The notes beneath the pieces are model-generated. The model did no database searches. It was not told the origin of the DNA and saw nothing but the letters and a program-made list of their open reading frames with translations. Source: Chlorobiota bacterium (GTDB taxonomy: Bacteria > Bacteroidota > Ignavibacteria > Tepidaquicellales > OLB5). From it: 57,041 nt of DNA. Shown here piece after piece: positions 1 through 8,304 of the stretch. Numbering within the stretch: position 1 is the first letter of the stretch; every line of letters starts with the position of its first letter. The stretch spans positions 1 to 57,041 of the forward strand of contig JAKEEM010000012.1 in assembly GCA_022616535.1 (NCBI GenBank). The letters are read 5' to 3'. A program made the position numbers and the translations under genes.

Positions 1-230
1 GCACCCGGGTCTTCATCAAACTGAACATAAACAATTATAACAGGAAAATAAGCACCTTGTTCTGATGTATAATTGTCAATACTTTCGGGCTTATATAAGC
101 CGCCAATCAGGTCAGGCACCGCTTCCGGCGGGTCCTCGGGCATAGTGCACTCAAACCAGTATGGCGCGTAAACCTGTGATTTAATGCATAAGGAAATAAG
201 CATTAAAATGATGATTGATATTGTTTTCAT
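1..230 (-). CDS. Secreted protein, N-terminal part only (cut by window edge)
   Basis: An open frame starts with ATG at 228-230 and runs off the left edge after 76 codons with no stop. The first 20 or so residues (MKTISIIILMLISLCIKSQV) look like a signal peptide ending near SQVYA, so the protein is probably exported. The mature part begins APYWFECTMPEDPPEAVPDL and reaches PVIIVYVQFDEDPG at the edge. A hydrophobic strand followed by QF-D resembles the start of the catalytic region of some secreted M6-type metallopeptidases, but the catalytic motif would lie outside the window, so the function stays open. Confidence 0.6.
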   Translation of the reverse strand, partial: MKTISIIILMLISLCIKSQVYAPYWFECTMPEDPPEAVPDLIGGLYKPESIDNYTSEQGAYFPVIIVYVQFDEDPG

Positions 231-301
231 GATATTTCTATTTGAATTTTTATTAAAATTCTGTTTATTTAAGTTTGAATAATTAAGGCAGGCAAAAGGG
301 C

Positions 302-324
302 GTAAATCCGCTTTGCGGATTTAC
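302..324. repeat. Intergenic perfect hairpin; rest of 231-491 non-coding
   Basis: GTAAATCCGC, a TTT loop and GCGGATTTAC form a perfect 10-bp inverted repeat. Further right (378-399) a second imperfect palindrome has ATTCT and AGAAT arms around GAGCGTAAGCGA; a related core (GAGCGTAGCCGA between ACCCT and AGGGT) recurs at 5117-5138. No open frame is supported between 231 and 491. The segment lies downstream of the YCF48-like gene on the minus strand, so the hairpin could also help end transcription, although no clear T-run follows it. Confidence 0.6.
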
Positions 325-491
325 TTTAATTCCTAAACTTCGCGGTCTCGGAATGCCCATGCTTGCCATTTTTTATCATTCTGAGCGTAAGCGAAGAATC
401 TCATCGAAAACCTTAAGATTTTTCACCTCACTCTGAACGACAAGTGTTCGTAATTTCTATGGCGGTCGTATCATTTTAAACCTCCTTTCTG

Positions 492-1757
492 TTACTTAAT
501 TAAAACCATTGTTTTTGAAATTTGCATTTTCGATGTTATCAGGTTACATATATAAACACCGCTACTAAAATTTTCACCGTTAAAAATTATTTTATACTTG
601 CCCGGATTCAACTTTTCACTCACTAATACTTCCACTTTCCTGCCCAAAATATCATACACTATTATTTCAACGTTATCTACAAAAGCTACGTCGAAAATTA
701 TATTAGCAATAGGATTGAAGGGATTAGGATAAATATTTTGTAGATTGTGTTTTATTGGGATTTCCGAGCTAATATTTACGATGCTTACAAACTGCCCGCC
801 TGTTGTTGTCTTAAAAATTTGACCGCCGCCTCCAACAACCCAACCGACAGTATCATTTACAAAATTAAAGTCCCTCCTGAACCCCCCGCCGGTAATTACC
901 TGCTGATACCAATTAAACCCTCCGTTCGTTGATTTAAACAAATAACCGGCTGTTCCTCCTGCATAACCCGTATTTAAACTTGAAAAGAAAACGGAATAAT
1001 TCAGTTCATTATTTGGATATGGCACTCTGGCAATACTGTCCCAGTTACTGCCGAAATTAGTGGTTCTGAAAACCATTCTTCCTAAACCAGATTCCCCCCC
1101 CTCACCTATTGTCCACCCAAAATCTCCTACAAAGCTTAGTCTGTATAAATTAGGAGCGCTTGTAAGCAGTGGTAAAAATATCTGATTCCATGTTATTCCT
1201 CCGTCGGTTGATTTCATAACCCAAGCACCATTTCCGCATAAAACGCCGTTTAACGGGTCTTTAAAATAAATATCTCTGTTAAAGCTGTTATTGGTAAAGG
1301 TTGAGTCAAAGCTTAGCCCACCGTTTGTTGTCCTTAAAACATAACCCCCAAGACTTCTCAAAAGCCACCCTGTATTTGCATTTAAAAAATAGCATTTAAA
1401 AAAGCTTGGGTCCGGCGGGCTAACCTGCCCGTCTCTTATTATGAGCCAGTTCGTCCCGCCGTTTGTTGATTTCAGTATTGTTTGGAACCAGCCCACGCAG
1501 TAAAGCGTGTTAGCATCAACAGCATCTATACCTTCAAGCCGTTTTAACACTTCGCTTGCCTGCTGCACCCAGTTTAAACCTCCGTTAGTGGTTTTAAGTA
1601 TCACGCCGTTATCGCCGCAGGTCCAACCGGTATTGGCATTAATGAAATCAATATCAAGCAAGCTTGTTGTTACGCCGCTTACTTGTTGAAGCCATTGAGA
1701 TACGGCGAACTGATGAAATAGTGAAATAGTGAGTAGTGTGTAAATTATTTTTTTCAT
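492..1757 (-). CDS. YCF48-like beta-propeller protein with T9SS C-terminal sorting domain
   Basis: A 421-residue secreted protein. Residues 1-20 form a signal peptide (MKKIIYTLLTISLFHQFAVS). The body is a series of about 50-residue repeats with KSTNGGTNW, RTTNGGLSF and KSTDGGITW, the BNR/YCF48 (photosystem II assembly factor HCF136-like) propeller signature. In non-photosynthetic Bacteroidota-Chlorobiota such proteins are secreted or surface proteins of unknown ligand. The last 85 or so residues hold YPNPFNP, YDILGRKVE and SSGVYICNL, the classical type IX secretion sorting domain, so export across the outer membrane and surface attachment or release are expected. The ATG at 1757 is only 4 bp from a TAAGTTTG box. 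A long homopolymer lies further upstream. The family call is firm; the biological role is unknown. Confidence 0.9.
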   Translation of the reverse strand: MKKIIYTLLTISLFHQFAVSQWLQQVSGVTTSLLDIDFINANTGWTCGDNGVILKTTNGGLNWVQQASEVLKRLEGIDAVDANTLYCVGWFQTILKSTNGGTNWLIIRDGQVSPPDPSFFKCYFLNANTGWLLRSLGGYVLRTTNGGLSFDSTFTNNSFNRDIYFKDPLNGVLCGNGAWVMKSTDGGITWNQIFLPLLTSAPNLYRLSFVGDFGWTIGEGGESGLGRMVFRTTNFGSNWDSIARVPYPNNELNYSVFFSSLNTGYAGGTAGYLFKSTNGGFNWYQQVITGGGFRRDFNFVNDTVGWVVGGGGQIFKTTTGGQFVSIVNISSEIPIKHNLQNIYPNPFNPIANIIFDVAFVDNVEIIVYDILGRKVEVLVSEKLNPGKYKIIFNGENFSSGVYICNLITSKMQISKTMVLIK

Positions 1758-1761
1758 AATT

Positions 1762-1769
1762 CAAACTTA
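1762..1769 (-). promoter_or_regulatory. Putative -7 box (TAAGTTTG) next to the start codon
   Basis: Read on the minus strand, TAAGTTTG fits the Bacteroidota sigma consensus TAnnTTTG and ends 4 bp before the ATG of the YCF48-like gene. Transcription would then begin at or within the start codon. No TTG at the usual distance upstream was found, so support is the box only. Confidence 0.35.
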
Positions 1770-1814
1770 GTAATAAAGTATTAAGTAAATATTATTATCC
1801 GAGGGCTTTTCATC

Positions 1815-1834
1815 TTTTTTTTTGGGGGGGGGGG
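1815..1834. other. Homopolymer tract T9-G11 upstream of the secreted protein gene
   Basis: Nine T followed directly by eleven G on the plus strand (C11-A9 in the direction of the YCF48-like gene), 58-77 bp upstream of its ATG. This is by far the longest G run in the window. It falls at or just upstream of the promoter region and may be a slippage-prone (phase-variable) tract or a sequencing artefact. The remaining intergenic sequence (1770-2023) has no supported gene. Confidence 0.8.
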
Positions 1835-2023
1835 TAACATCTCAACCTCCTTAATGCTTATTCCAAATATAAAGTAAAAGTCTTACGTGTGCAAGAACAT
1901 TTTTTGCCAAATGTTGCTTAATTAGCTAACTGAAAGAGCTATATGAGTTCTTAAGCTAAAATTAATTAATTAGTTGAAAGAAAAATTTTAAAAAAAAGAG
2001 TTGCTTATTGATATAACCATATA

Positions 2024-2560
2024 TCAAATCTTCTGAAAGCCCTGCCCTTTGTTAAACTCCTTATACTGCTTGCAGTAAAATAAATAATTCTTTGCGTTTT
2101 GTTTAATCTTTTCTATTTCCTCCGGTTTTAAGTCCCGAATGATTTTCGCGGGAACTCCCGCAGCAAGCGTGCCCTCCGGAACGACGAATTTTTCCTTTAC
2201 AACCGAGCCGGCTGCAACAAGCGAGCATGATTTTACATACGCATCATCCAATATTTTTGCGCCAATGCCTATTAAAGCAAAATCCTCAATCCTGCACCCG
2301 TGTATCACCGCGCTGTGCCCGATTGAAATATCGCTGCCGATAAAAGTGGGAAATTTTTTGTACGTAACGTGCACCATCGTCAAATCCTGAATATTCGTCC
2401 GCTCCCCGATACGAATGAAATTAACATCACCCCTCACAACCGTGTTAAACCATATGCTTGAATCCTTCCCGATTTCAACATCGCCGATAACGTGCGCGCC
2501 TTCGGCAACCAAAACTGACTCGTGTATTTTGGGGTATTTATTTTGGTATGGCAGTATCAT
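2024..2560 (-). CDS. Gamma-carbonic anhydrase-like hexapeptide-repeat protein (YrdA/PaaY type)
   Basis: About 178 residues from the ATG at 2560. The sequence begins MILPYQNKYPKI and continues with the left-handed beta-helix repeats typical of the YrdA/PaaY gamma-carbonic anhydrase family: AHVIGDVEIGKDSSIWFN, VRGDVNFIRIGERTNIQD, MVHVT, IGHSAVIHGC. The three metal-binding histidines appear to be present (MVHVT, IGHSA, VIHGC), so a Zn/Fe enzyme or metal-binding trimer in the cytoplasm is likely. Whether it is a true carbonic anhydrase cannot be told from sequence. An ATG 24 bases upstream (2584) would add a hydrophobic octapeptide but overlaps the hairpin repeat at 2576-2640. The MILPY start matches the family length better. 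Confidence 0.88.
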   Translation of the reverse strand: MILPYQNKYPKIHESVLVAEGAHVIGDVEIGKDSSIWFNTVVRGDVNFIRIGERTNIQDLTMVHVTYKKFPTFIGSDISIGHSAVIHGCRIEDFALIGIGAKILDDAYVKSCSLVAAGSVVKEKFVVPEGTLAAGVPAKIIRDLKPEEIEKIKQNAKNYLFYCKQYKEFNKGQGFQKI

Positions 2561-2575
2561 AATTAATATAAGTAG

Positions 2576-2640
2576 GACAGACATTCTTGTCTGTCATTAA
2601 CTTTCTTTTTTATTCGATAGACAGGCAGGAATACCTGTCC
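2576..2640. repeat. Twin-hairpin intergenic repeat, copy A
   Basis: Two hairpins in tandem: GACAGACATTCTTGTCTGTC (2576-2595, arms GACAGACA/TGTCTGTC) and GACAGGCAGGAATACCTGTC (2620-2639). The same pair recurs at 47364-47414 with near-identical sequence, also between genes. Here it sits between the DUF3108 gene and the gamma-carbonic anhydrase-like gene and overlaps the latter's alternative upstream start. Confidence 0.85.
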
Positions 2641-2655
2641 TATTGGGAGAGAATT

Positions 2656-3453
2656 TCAATATTTTGGGGGCGACCAGCTTCCCCGCTTCCACCATTTTAA
2701 TTCAAGGGTAATGCTTCCTATTTCAACCTCAAGCTTTGCCTTTAGGGGTATTCGAGCCGCATCATTTGAAAACCAGCCGGAGAACTCACCCGTTAAACCG
2801 AAAACTGCTTTAAAATATGAAAAGCCGTCAAGAAATAATGATGAAATATCGTAATCAACTTCACCAATTGAAACCTCAGTTTTCTTATTGCTGAAATTAA
2901 TTTGCATCAGCGCCGTATCTACGTGCATTATCACTGGCACGTTACGGCTCTCATTTTTATTAGCGTAATATCTGGCGTAATATAGAATAGAAAGCCCGTC
3001 CTGAAACAATGTCGATGTGTAAATTTTCTTATCAATCTCCGTATTACCATCGAATCCTATTTTTTTAATGTAAATGTAGTTTGAATCGTAGTGGAAGTCG
3101 TGTGTAATTGTTAGCTTTTTGTTATCCTTATACTGGTAAGCGGTGAATTTGTGCGGCATTACCCTGCCGCCTGTTACTTCGATTTCACTTATAAACTCAT
3201 AGTTAACATTGACAAAGGGCAGCGCTTCGTTTGATTTTAGCGTTGCATAGGTTTTAAAATAATTCGATTTGCCGCTGACACGCTCTGTATAGAACTTCGT
3301 CCACCCGATGTTTATAAATGAGTAATAAACCTCGTAATAAAGCTCTTCTCCGTCTTCAAATACCTCTGTTTGCGAAAAAGTCCTGCCGTTAAATGCTAAC
3401 AGCAGGACTAATGCAGCAGTGTACACAAAAGTGTAATATTTTAATTCACTCAT
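2656..3453 (-). CDS. DUF3108 domain protein, exported
   Basis: A 265-residue protein with an N-terminal hydrophobic segment and cleavage-like site (LLLAFNGRTFSQ). The mature part matches the DUF3108 family: a start like FEDGEELYYEVYYSFINIGW, the YEFISEIEVTGGRVMPHKF region and the FQDGLSILYYARY helix. DUF3108 proteins are periplasmic or outer-membrane-associated, of unknown function. The gene overlaps the upstream S41 protease gene by 4 bases (ATGA), so the two are co-transcribed and translationally coupled. That suggests a joint envelope role. A closing Trp-rich tail (ELKWWKRGSW) is visible. Confidence 0.85.
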   Translation of the reverse strand: MSELKYYTFVYTAALVLLLAFNGRTFSQTEVFEDGEELYYEVYYSFINIGWTKFYTERVSGKSNYFKTYATLKSNEALPFVNVNYEFISEIEVTGGRVMPHKFTAYQYKDNKKLTITHDFHYDSNYIYIKKIGFDGNTEIDKKIYTSTLFQDGLSILYYARYYANKNESRNVPVIMHVDTALMQINFSNKKTEVSIGEVDYDISSLFLDGFSYFKAVFGLTGEFSGWFSNDAARIPLKAKLEVEIGSITLELKWWKRGSWSPPKY

Positions 3454-5042
3454 CTGAGTTGTGCAAGCTTTTCCGCCTCGGGAAAAAGCTGCATTGCTTT
3501 TTCAAACTGTCTGTCGGTTGCAAGCCAAACAGCCATGCTACCGTTATTGCCCCAAATGTCTCTTGCGAGTATAGATTTAATGCTCGTTTTAATAAAGTCA
3601 ATATCCCTTGACCAGTGCTCATCATTAAACGCTACCCCTTTAACTGAAGCAAGCGATTTAAAATCATCAAGCATATTCTGCGACACGTGGAAATTATCCC
3701 TGAAGTTAATGTAATCGGAATAGCTTGATTTCAAATTTTCCTTGTTTGCATCGTAATACGCGTTGGAGTATTCAAGAAATAAGTTTAACCTTCTCAGCTG
3801 AACCGAGTATTCGGTAAGTGTATCAAGCTTCATTATGAAATCGGGTGTAATCCCTCCTCCTCCGTAAACAGTTCTGCCGCCCATTGTTTTAAATTCAGGA
3901 CGCGTAGTGTCTTTTGATTCCTTATCGTGAAATATGTTTTCGCCTTCGTCGGGATTCAATAGCATCTTTTTGTATTCACCGCCGTCATAGGGTTTCTGAA
4001 TCAGCCTGCCGGAGGGGGTGTAGTATCTTGACGTTGTAACCCTCATTGCTGAGCCGTCGGATAAGTTATACTGGCGCTGGACAAGTCCTTTGCCGAAAGT
4101 ATTCTCGCCCACTATAATTCCCCTGTCCCAGTCCTGAATAGCGCCTGAAACAATTTCGCTTGCCGAAGCAGAGCCGTCATTCACCATTACAACTAAAGGT
4201 ATCTTTGTATATTCGCCGCCCTCTGATGAATACTCTTCGCTGTACTGGGGAATTCTGCTTTTGGTGTAAACAATCTTTTTCCCTCGTTCGATAAACATGC
4301 TTGCCATTTTAAACGCCTGGTCAAGGTAACCGCCGGGATTATTTCTTAAATCAAGCACAAGCTTTTTCATTCCACTTTGCTTCAGCTCGCCGAGCGCTTT
4401 GGAAAACTCATCATACGTGTTTGCGGAAAACCTTGTAACTCTAACATAGCCGATTTCATCTGTTACCATAAACGAAGCATCGACACTGTAAAGGGGAATT
4501 TTATCACGCGTGATTTCAAAATCGATTAGCTCAGGCATTCCCGCCCTGTAAACGGATACAGTGACCTTGGTTCCTTTCGGTCCGCGGAGCTTTTTGGGAA
4601 CATCCTCCCTTGACATACCAACTGAGGAAACGCCGTCTATTTTTACAATCTTATCGCCGGCTAAAATACCAAGCGCCTCCGATGGACCGCCTGAAATCGG
4701 CGTAACTATTGTAATCGTATCGTTTACGACATCGAATTCAACTCCGATTCCCTCGAAGCTGCCCTGAAAATCCTCGTTAATTCTTTTAAGCTGCTCGGGT
4801 GTTATGTAAGTCGAGTGCGGGTCAAGCTGGTCAAGCATGCCTTTTATTGCGGCTTCCGTAAGCTTATCAGTGCTGACTTCATCCACATAGTTTTTCTGGA
4901 CAAGTGTGAGGGCTTCGTTGAATTTCTTAACGTTATCAAATACGTCGCCGTCAGATGCAACGGTATCGACCTTCATTCCCACCAGAATTCCTATGGAAAC
5001 AAGCATTAAGAATATCGGAATCAGATATTTACGTTTTTGCAT
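3450..5042 (-). CDS. S41 family C-terminal processing peptidase (CtpA/Tsp type)
   Basis: A 530-residue protein with an N-terminal membrane anchor (residues about 8-23). Then come a helical region containing DQLDPHSTYITPEQ, a PDZ domain (about 90-165, GGPSEALGILAGDKIVKIDG) and the protease core. The core has DLRNNPGGYLDQA, MVNDGSASASEI and ENTFGKGLVQ, which place the catalytic Ser near 293 and Lys near 318, 25 residues apart as in E. coli Tsp. The protein should act in the periplasm, trimming or degrading envelope proteins from their C-termini. The extension after the core (about 400-530) is longer than in minimal CtpA. It overlaps the following DUF3108 gene by 4 bases. Confidence 0.95.
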   Translation of the reverse strand: MQKRKYLIPIFLMLVSIGILVGMKVDTVASDGDVFDNVKKFNEALTLVQKNYVDEVSTDKLTEAAIKGMLDQLDPHSTYITPEQLKRINEDFQGSFEGIGVEFDVVNDTITIVTPISGGPSEALGILAGDKIVKIDGVSSVGMSREDVPKKLRGPKGTKVTVSVYRAGMPELIDFEITRDKIPLYSVDASFMVTDEIGYVRVTRFSANTYDEFSKALGELKQSGMKKLVLDLRNNPGGYLDQAFKMASMFIERGKKIVYTKSRIPQYSEEYSSEGGEYTKIPLVVMVNDGSASASEIVSGAIQDWDRGIIVGENTFGKGLVQRQYNLSDGSAMRVTTSRYYTPSGRLIQKPYDGGEYKKMLLNPDEGENIFHDKESKDTTRPEFKTMGGRTVYGGGGITPDFIMKLDTLTEYSVQLRRLNLFLEYSNAYYDANKENLKSSYSDYINFRDNFHVSQNMLDDFKSLASVKGVAFNDEHWSRDIDFIKTSIKSILARDIWGNNGSMAVWLATDRQFEKAMQLFPEAEKLAQLR

Positions 5043-5116
5043 TATTTTGGGTTAATTTTTTGTTCTTTCTTTACTTTTAATACACTAATATATAGAAATA
5101 AGTTTCAAATTATAGT

Positions 5117-5138
5117 ACCCTGAGCGTAGCCGAAGGGT
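5117..5138. repeat. Small intergenic palindrome (ACCCT...AGGGT)
   Basis: ACCCT and AGGGT arms enclose GAGCGTAGCCGA. The core resembles the palindrome at 378-399. It lies in the otherwise empty 150-base gap upstream of the S41 protease gene, and nothing else was recognised in that gap. Confidence 0.5.
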
Positions 5139-5193
5139 GGTATTCTCTTAGAAATAGCTTTTATATTCGGGCATATTTGAAGTCATGAAGAAT

Positions 5194-5541
5194 TTAGCAT
5201 TTAACAAATAGTACCGCAAGGAATATTAATATAATTGTTAAGCAAATCATACCTATTACAAGAGCGTAGTTGAATTCAGCTTTCCGAAGTTCAATTATTT
5301 TTTGTTCAGGATTTTCTGATTTCATTTCTCCTTTGATGAAATCTTTTAGAACTTCACTGGCTTCGTTAAGTTTATCCTGAGTTACCTCAATCACTAATTC
5401 CCCGCCATATGCTAAATCTAAATTTTCCCCTTTGGTATAATATTCAACACCCGCATTATCTAACATTGATTTTGCTATTAAAAATAATGCTTTGTTGGGG
5501 GCAGTGTAAACTCTAACTAATATTTCGTTAGTATTCTGCAT
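5194..5541 (-). CDS. DUF2007 domain protein with C-terminal membrane helix
   Basis: A 115-residue protein. Residues 8-70 match DUF2007 (putative signal-transducing protein family): VRVYTAPNKALFLIAKSML, then GVEYYTKGENLD and GGELVIEVTQDKLNEASEVL. A single transmembrane helix follows (LVIGMICLTIILIFLAVLFV), so the domain is probably tethered to the inner membrane facing the cytoplasm. It starts 2 bases after the stop of the ytxJ-like gene and is clearly in the same operon. No ligand is known for the family. Confidence 0.8.
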   Translation of the reverse strand: MQNTNEILVRVYTAPNKALFLIAKSMLDNAGVEYYTKGENLDLAYGGELVIEVTQDKLNEASEVLKDFIKGEMKSENPEQKIIELRKAEFNYALVIGMICLTIILIFLAVLFVKC

Positions 5542-5543
5542 AT

Positions 5544-5879
5544 TTAATTCCTAAACTGTTTAACATTTGAAACCAAAACCTTCCCGTGTGACGCGCTGAA
5601 CACACACTTCCCTTTTTCGATAACCAGAATCTGGGGCGAAGCGTGTTCGACCCCTAACTCACTTGCGATTTTATCGGACAGCTCCTTGTATTCTCTCACG
5701 TTTAATAAGTATGTTTCCATTTTCATAGCTTCTTCATGCCACTCGCGTTCAAATAATGTCCGCATTAAATAGCTCACAACGCAGCGGGGGCTGTATTTAA
5801 AAATCAAAACCCGCCCGTTTTGCGATAATTCCTTTATTTCCCTGATTTTTGCCTCAGAATTTATTTTGAGCCAGTTCAT
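5544..5879 (-). CDS. ytxJ: YtxJ-like monothiol bacilliredoxin-family protein
   Basis: A 111-residue thioredoxin-fold protein of the YtxJ family (bacillithiol-linked). The active-site segment is KYSPRCVVS with a single Cys (Cys33), where many members have TCPIS. Downstream are VREYKELSDKIA, the cis-Pro region ASPQILVIEKGK and a closing ASHGKV. The family is proposed to reduce bacillithiol-mixed disulfides on cytoplasmic proteins, which implies this organism makes bacillithiol. No bacillithiol biosynthesis gene is in the window. First gene of a two-gene operon with the DUF2007 gene. Confidence 0.85.
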   Translation of the reverse strand: MNWLKINSEAKIREIKELSQNGRVLIFKYSPRCVVSYLMRTLFEREWHEEAMKMETYLLNVREYKELSDKIASELGVEHASPQILVIEKGKCVFSASHGKVLVSNVKQFRN

Positions 5880-5893
5880 CGATATAAAATAAA

Positions 5894-5913
5894 ATCCCGA
5901 TGTTCATCGGGAT
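5894..5913 (-). terminator. Rho-independent terminator
   Basis: ATCCCGATG-TT-CATCGGGAT is a perfect inverted repeat. On the minus strand it is followed by TTTTATTTTATA, so it should end the transcript of the 56-codon membrane-protein gene and separate it from the ytxJ operon. Confidence 0.75.
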
Positions 5914-5941
5914 AAAAAGTCATCTTATGAAGATGCAGGAA

Positions 5942-6112
5942 TCAGAACGGAATTTTAAAGAAAATTCCCAAAACTGCAAATACAATAATAACGTAAACTA
6001 CAAGGAATCCGAGCGCGAAACCCAGACTCGGACCAGCTTTTGCGTAAGTCACTTCGGTTACTTCGTTTTCTTCTTCTGTTTTTTCTACATCAATGTTTTC
6101 TATTTCTGCCAT
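5942..6112 (-). CDS. Small single-pass membrane protein, 56 residues
   Basis: Starts at ATG 6110-6112 and stops at TGA 5942-5944. The sequence is an acidic N-terminus (MAEIENIDVEKTEEENEVTE), then VTYAKAGPSLG, then a clear transmembrane helix (ALGFLVVYVIIVFAVLGIFF) ending FKIPF. Support is a TAAATTTG promoter box 5 bp before the ATG, a strong terminator just after the stop and sensible composition. It is an independent small transcription unit. The function is unknown. Similar short acidic one-helix proteins occur in Bacteroidota, but I do not recognise a named family. Confidence 0.7.
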   Translation of the reverse strand: MAEIENIDVEKTEEENEVTEVTYAKAGPSLGFALGFLVVYVIIVFAVLGIFFKIPF

Positions 6113-6117
6113 AATTG

Positions 6118-6125
6118 CAAATTTA
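6118..6125 (-). promoter_or_regulatory. Putative -7 box (TAAATTTG) for the small membrane protein gene
   Basis: The minus-strand TAAATTTG matches TAnnTTTG and ends 5 bp before the ATG, again predicting a leaderless or nearly leaderless transcript. No TTG at 19-21 bp was found. Confidence 0.35.
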
Positions 6126-6129
6126 GCAA

Positions 6130-6843
6130 TTATTTTCCTGAAATGTAATTCTTTAATTCTTCAACGCTTGAATCGAAATCGAATGCTTCATAAACCTTAA
6201 AGAAATTCTTTTTATCGCAAACCTTTTTATATGAGTGCTTGGCAATATCCAGCTTATTGGATTCAAAGGTAAAATAACCTAAAAGCTCCTTAATCTGCTC
6301 ACTTGCAAAGTAATTATTATCGATTGCCGTCTTTACAATGCTTATATTTGTTGATTCAAAATTGCGGTTGTTTATTGAGCTTTTCAAATCGCTAAAGCTT
6401 TCTTTGCTGATTATTTTATACCTGCAGTCATCGGTAACGTTAAGCTCCTTTTCCTTGTATCCGGTTTTGCTTCCGCATTTCCTTCTTGTTTCACATTCAC
6501 AAACGCATCGGCATGCACCTTGTTTGACTTTCTTGTAAATCACAAACTGACTGTATTCGTCTATTACAGCGTAGCAGTCAAATCCGGCGGGGATTTTTAT
6601 CTTCCCGTCGAAAACAACATCAGCCGTAGGTGGAACATTAACGCCGGACTTAATGACTTTAAGCGAATGTTCGCCCGCAGAAATATTTTCAAACTCGGCA
6701 AAGTTGCCTTCGGAAAGCTCGGTATTATCAAAAACTACGGAAAATATCTCATCATCATACAGCGAAAGCTGAAGATAAGAACTCTGCGAGTAAGCTATTG
6801 AAGCAAAAAGAAAAGCTATGAATACTATTTTAGTTTTGTTCAT
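6130..6843 (-). CDS. Exported DUF4476 domain protein with Cys-rich middle
   Basis: A 237-residue protein with a signal peptide (MNKTKIVFIAFLFASIAYSQ). The N-terminal half looks like a beta-rich PEGA-like module (SAGEHSLKVIKSGVNVPP). A short Cys-rich stretch follows (GACRCVCECETRRKCG), which could bind metal or form disulfides. The C-terminal 95 or so residues match DUF4476 (FSDLKSSINNRNFESTNIS, IDNNYFASEQIKELLGYF, DIAKHSYKKVCDKKNFFKVY), a helical domain common in secreted Bacteroidota proteins. The role is unknown. Confidence 0.82.
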   Translation of the reverse strand: MNKTKIVFIAFLFASIAYSQSSYLQLSLYDDEIFSVVFDNTELSEGNFAEFENISAGEHSLKVIKSGVNVPPTADVVFDGKIKIPAGFDCYAVIDEYSQFVIYKKVKQGACRCVCECETRRKCGSKTGYKEKELNVTDDCRYKIISKESFSDLKSSINNRNFESTNISIVKTAIDNNYFASEQIKELLGYFTFESNKLDIAKHSYKKVCDKKNFFKVYEAFDFDSSVEELKNYISGK

Positions 6844-6925
6844 TATTTTTTATTTATGTTAAATTTTATTTTTAAAAAATCCGGCGGGTTTTTCCATTAC
6901 CAATTATTTATTACTATTTATTTTA

Positions 6926-8281
6926 TTACAGTCCCCCTTTTGCTTTTGCATCAAGGTAAAATGGCTTGAGCTTATCGCTTAAAGCGGGATTATACTTCAT
7001 GGCATTTTCGAAATCAGAAGCCGCCTGGCGGAAAAACTTTAAATTATAATAAGCTATTCCGCGGTTTTCATAAACTGCAATGAAATCCTTATCGGCACTA
7101 AGCGCCTTATCATAATATCTTATTGCATCCTGGTATTTTTCCTGGTTGAAGTATAAATTGCCCATCGCGTAAAGAGTATTCGCATCTTTTGGAGCGAGCT
7201 CGACCGCTCTTTTTAAACGCATTGTTGCCGAATCATTCTGCCCCCTGCTTAAATAAAGCATTCCCATATATGTTAATCCGGTCGGATTGGCGCTGTCAAG
7301 CTCAAGTGCAATTCTGAAATCCTCGTATGCAAGCGAGTCGTTATTGGCTTCAAGAAAAATTTTCCCCCTTGTAAGATAAGCAAGCGTATCATCGGAATTC
7401 ACGCTGATTGCAAAATCCAAATCATTCATTGCGTTTGCGTAATCGCCGTATTTCTTGTTGACAATTGCCCTTTCCGTATAAAGAACTGACGGTGAGAGCC
7501 CCGATTTTTCCACTTCGATAGCCTTGCTGTAGTTATAAATCGATGAGGAGTAGTTCTTCAAATCAGAATACACTCTGGCAAGCGTATAGTAACCCTCGGC
7601 AAAATTTTTATCAAGCTCGATGGTCTTATTTAAGAAATTAAGTGCGTTAACAGTATCTTTAACTATGTAAAATGCAAGACCGGCGGAATAATAATAATTA
7701 ATATCGTTCGGCTTCAGCTCAACTGCCTTTTTATAATATGCAATTGCTTCACCAGTTTCATTTAAAGCAAGCGATGTCTCACCCAGCTTCAGCCATACGT
7801 GAGGCATATTCTGCTCTAAATCAATCGCTATTCTGTAATAATCCTGCGCTCTTCGGTAATTCTTGACTTGGGTGTATAGGTCACCCAGCTCTGAATAAGC
7901 CTCAGCATAATCGGGATTTATCCAAATTGCAATTTTCTGCGCGCTAATTGAGCCCTGGTAATCCTTTCGCTTTAAGTATGCCAGCCCAAGCTTGTAATAC
8001 AGCTCTGGATTTTCATATTCAAGCTCGGATGCAGTTTCATAATCCAAAATAGCACTGTTGTAGTCGCCCTTTTCGTAGTAAGCATTCCCCCGCTGGAAAA
8101 AACCTTCCTTGCTTTTTGTATATAATGTCAAATAACGTGTAAGAAGGCTGATTGCTCCATCGTAATTCTTATTCTGAATTTCCATTAACGCTTTGGTATA
8201 CTCCGATGAAGTGGTATCAGCAAAAACGCCTTGCAGATTAAAAAATATAAATAGTAACACAGCAGGAAACAGGAATTTCAT
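6926..8281 (-). CDS. Exported tetratricopeptide-repeat protein
   Basis: A 451-residue protein with a signal peptide (MKFLFPAVLLFIFFNLQGVFA). It is then almost entirely TPR units (about eleven), with the usual spacing of G/A-Y-Y and A-x-x-x-Y/F-x-x-A-L positions, for example GNAYYEKGDYNSAILDYE and GNLYFNQEKYQDAIRYYD. It should be a periplasmic or outer-membrane-associated scaffold for protein-protein contact. No catalytic domain is fused to it. It is followed 82 bases later by the DUF4476 gene on the same strand. Confidence 0.9.
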   Translation of the reverse strand: MKFLFPAVLLFIFFNLQGVFADTTSSEYTKALMEIQNKNYDGAISLLTRYLTLYTKSKEGFFQRGNAYYEKGDYNSAILDYETASELEYENPELYYKLGLAYLKRKDYQGSISAQKIAIWINPDYAEAYSELGDLYTQVKNYRRAQDYYRIAIDLEQNMPHVWLKLGETSLALNETGEAIAYYKKAVELKPNDINYYYSAGLAFYIVKDTVNALNFLNKTIELDKNFAEGYYTLARVYSDLKNYSSSIYNYSKAIEVEKSGLSPSVLYTERAIVNKKYGDYANAMNDLDFAISVNSDDTLAYLTRGKIFLEANNDSLAYEDFRIALELDSANPTGLTYMGMLYLSRGQNDSATMRLKRAVELAPKDANTLYAMGNLYFNQEKYQDAIRYYDKALSADKDFIAVYENRGIAYYNLKFFRQAASDFENAMKYNPALSDKLKPFYLDAKAKGGL

Positions 8282-8304
8282 GATTAAAAATTTTTAATTA
8301 AATC

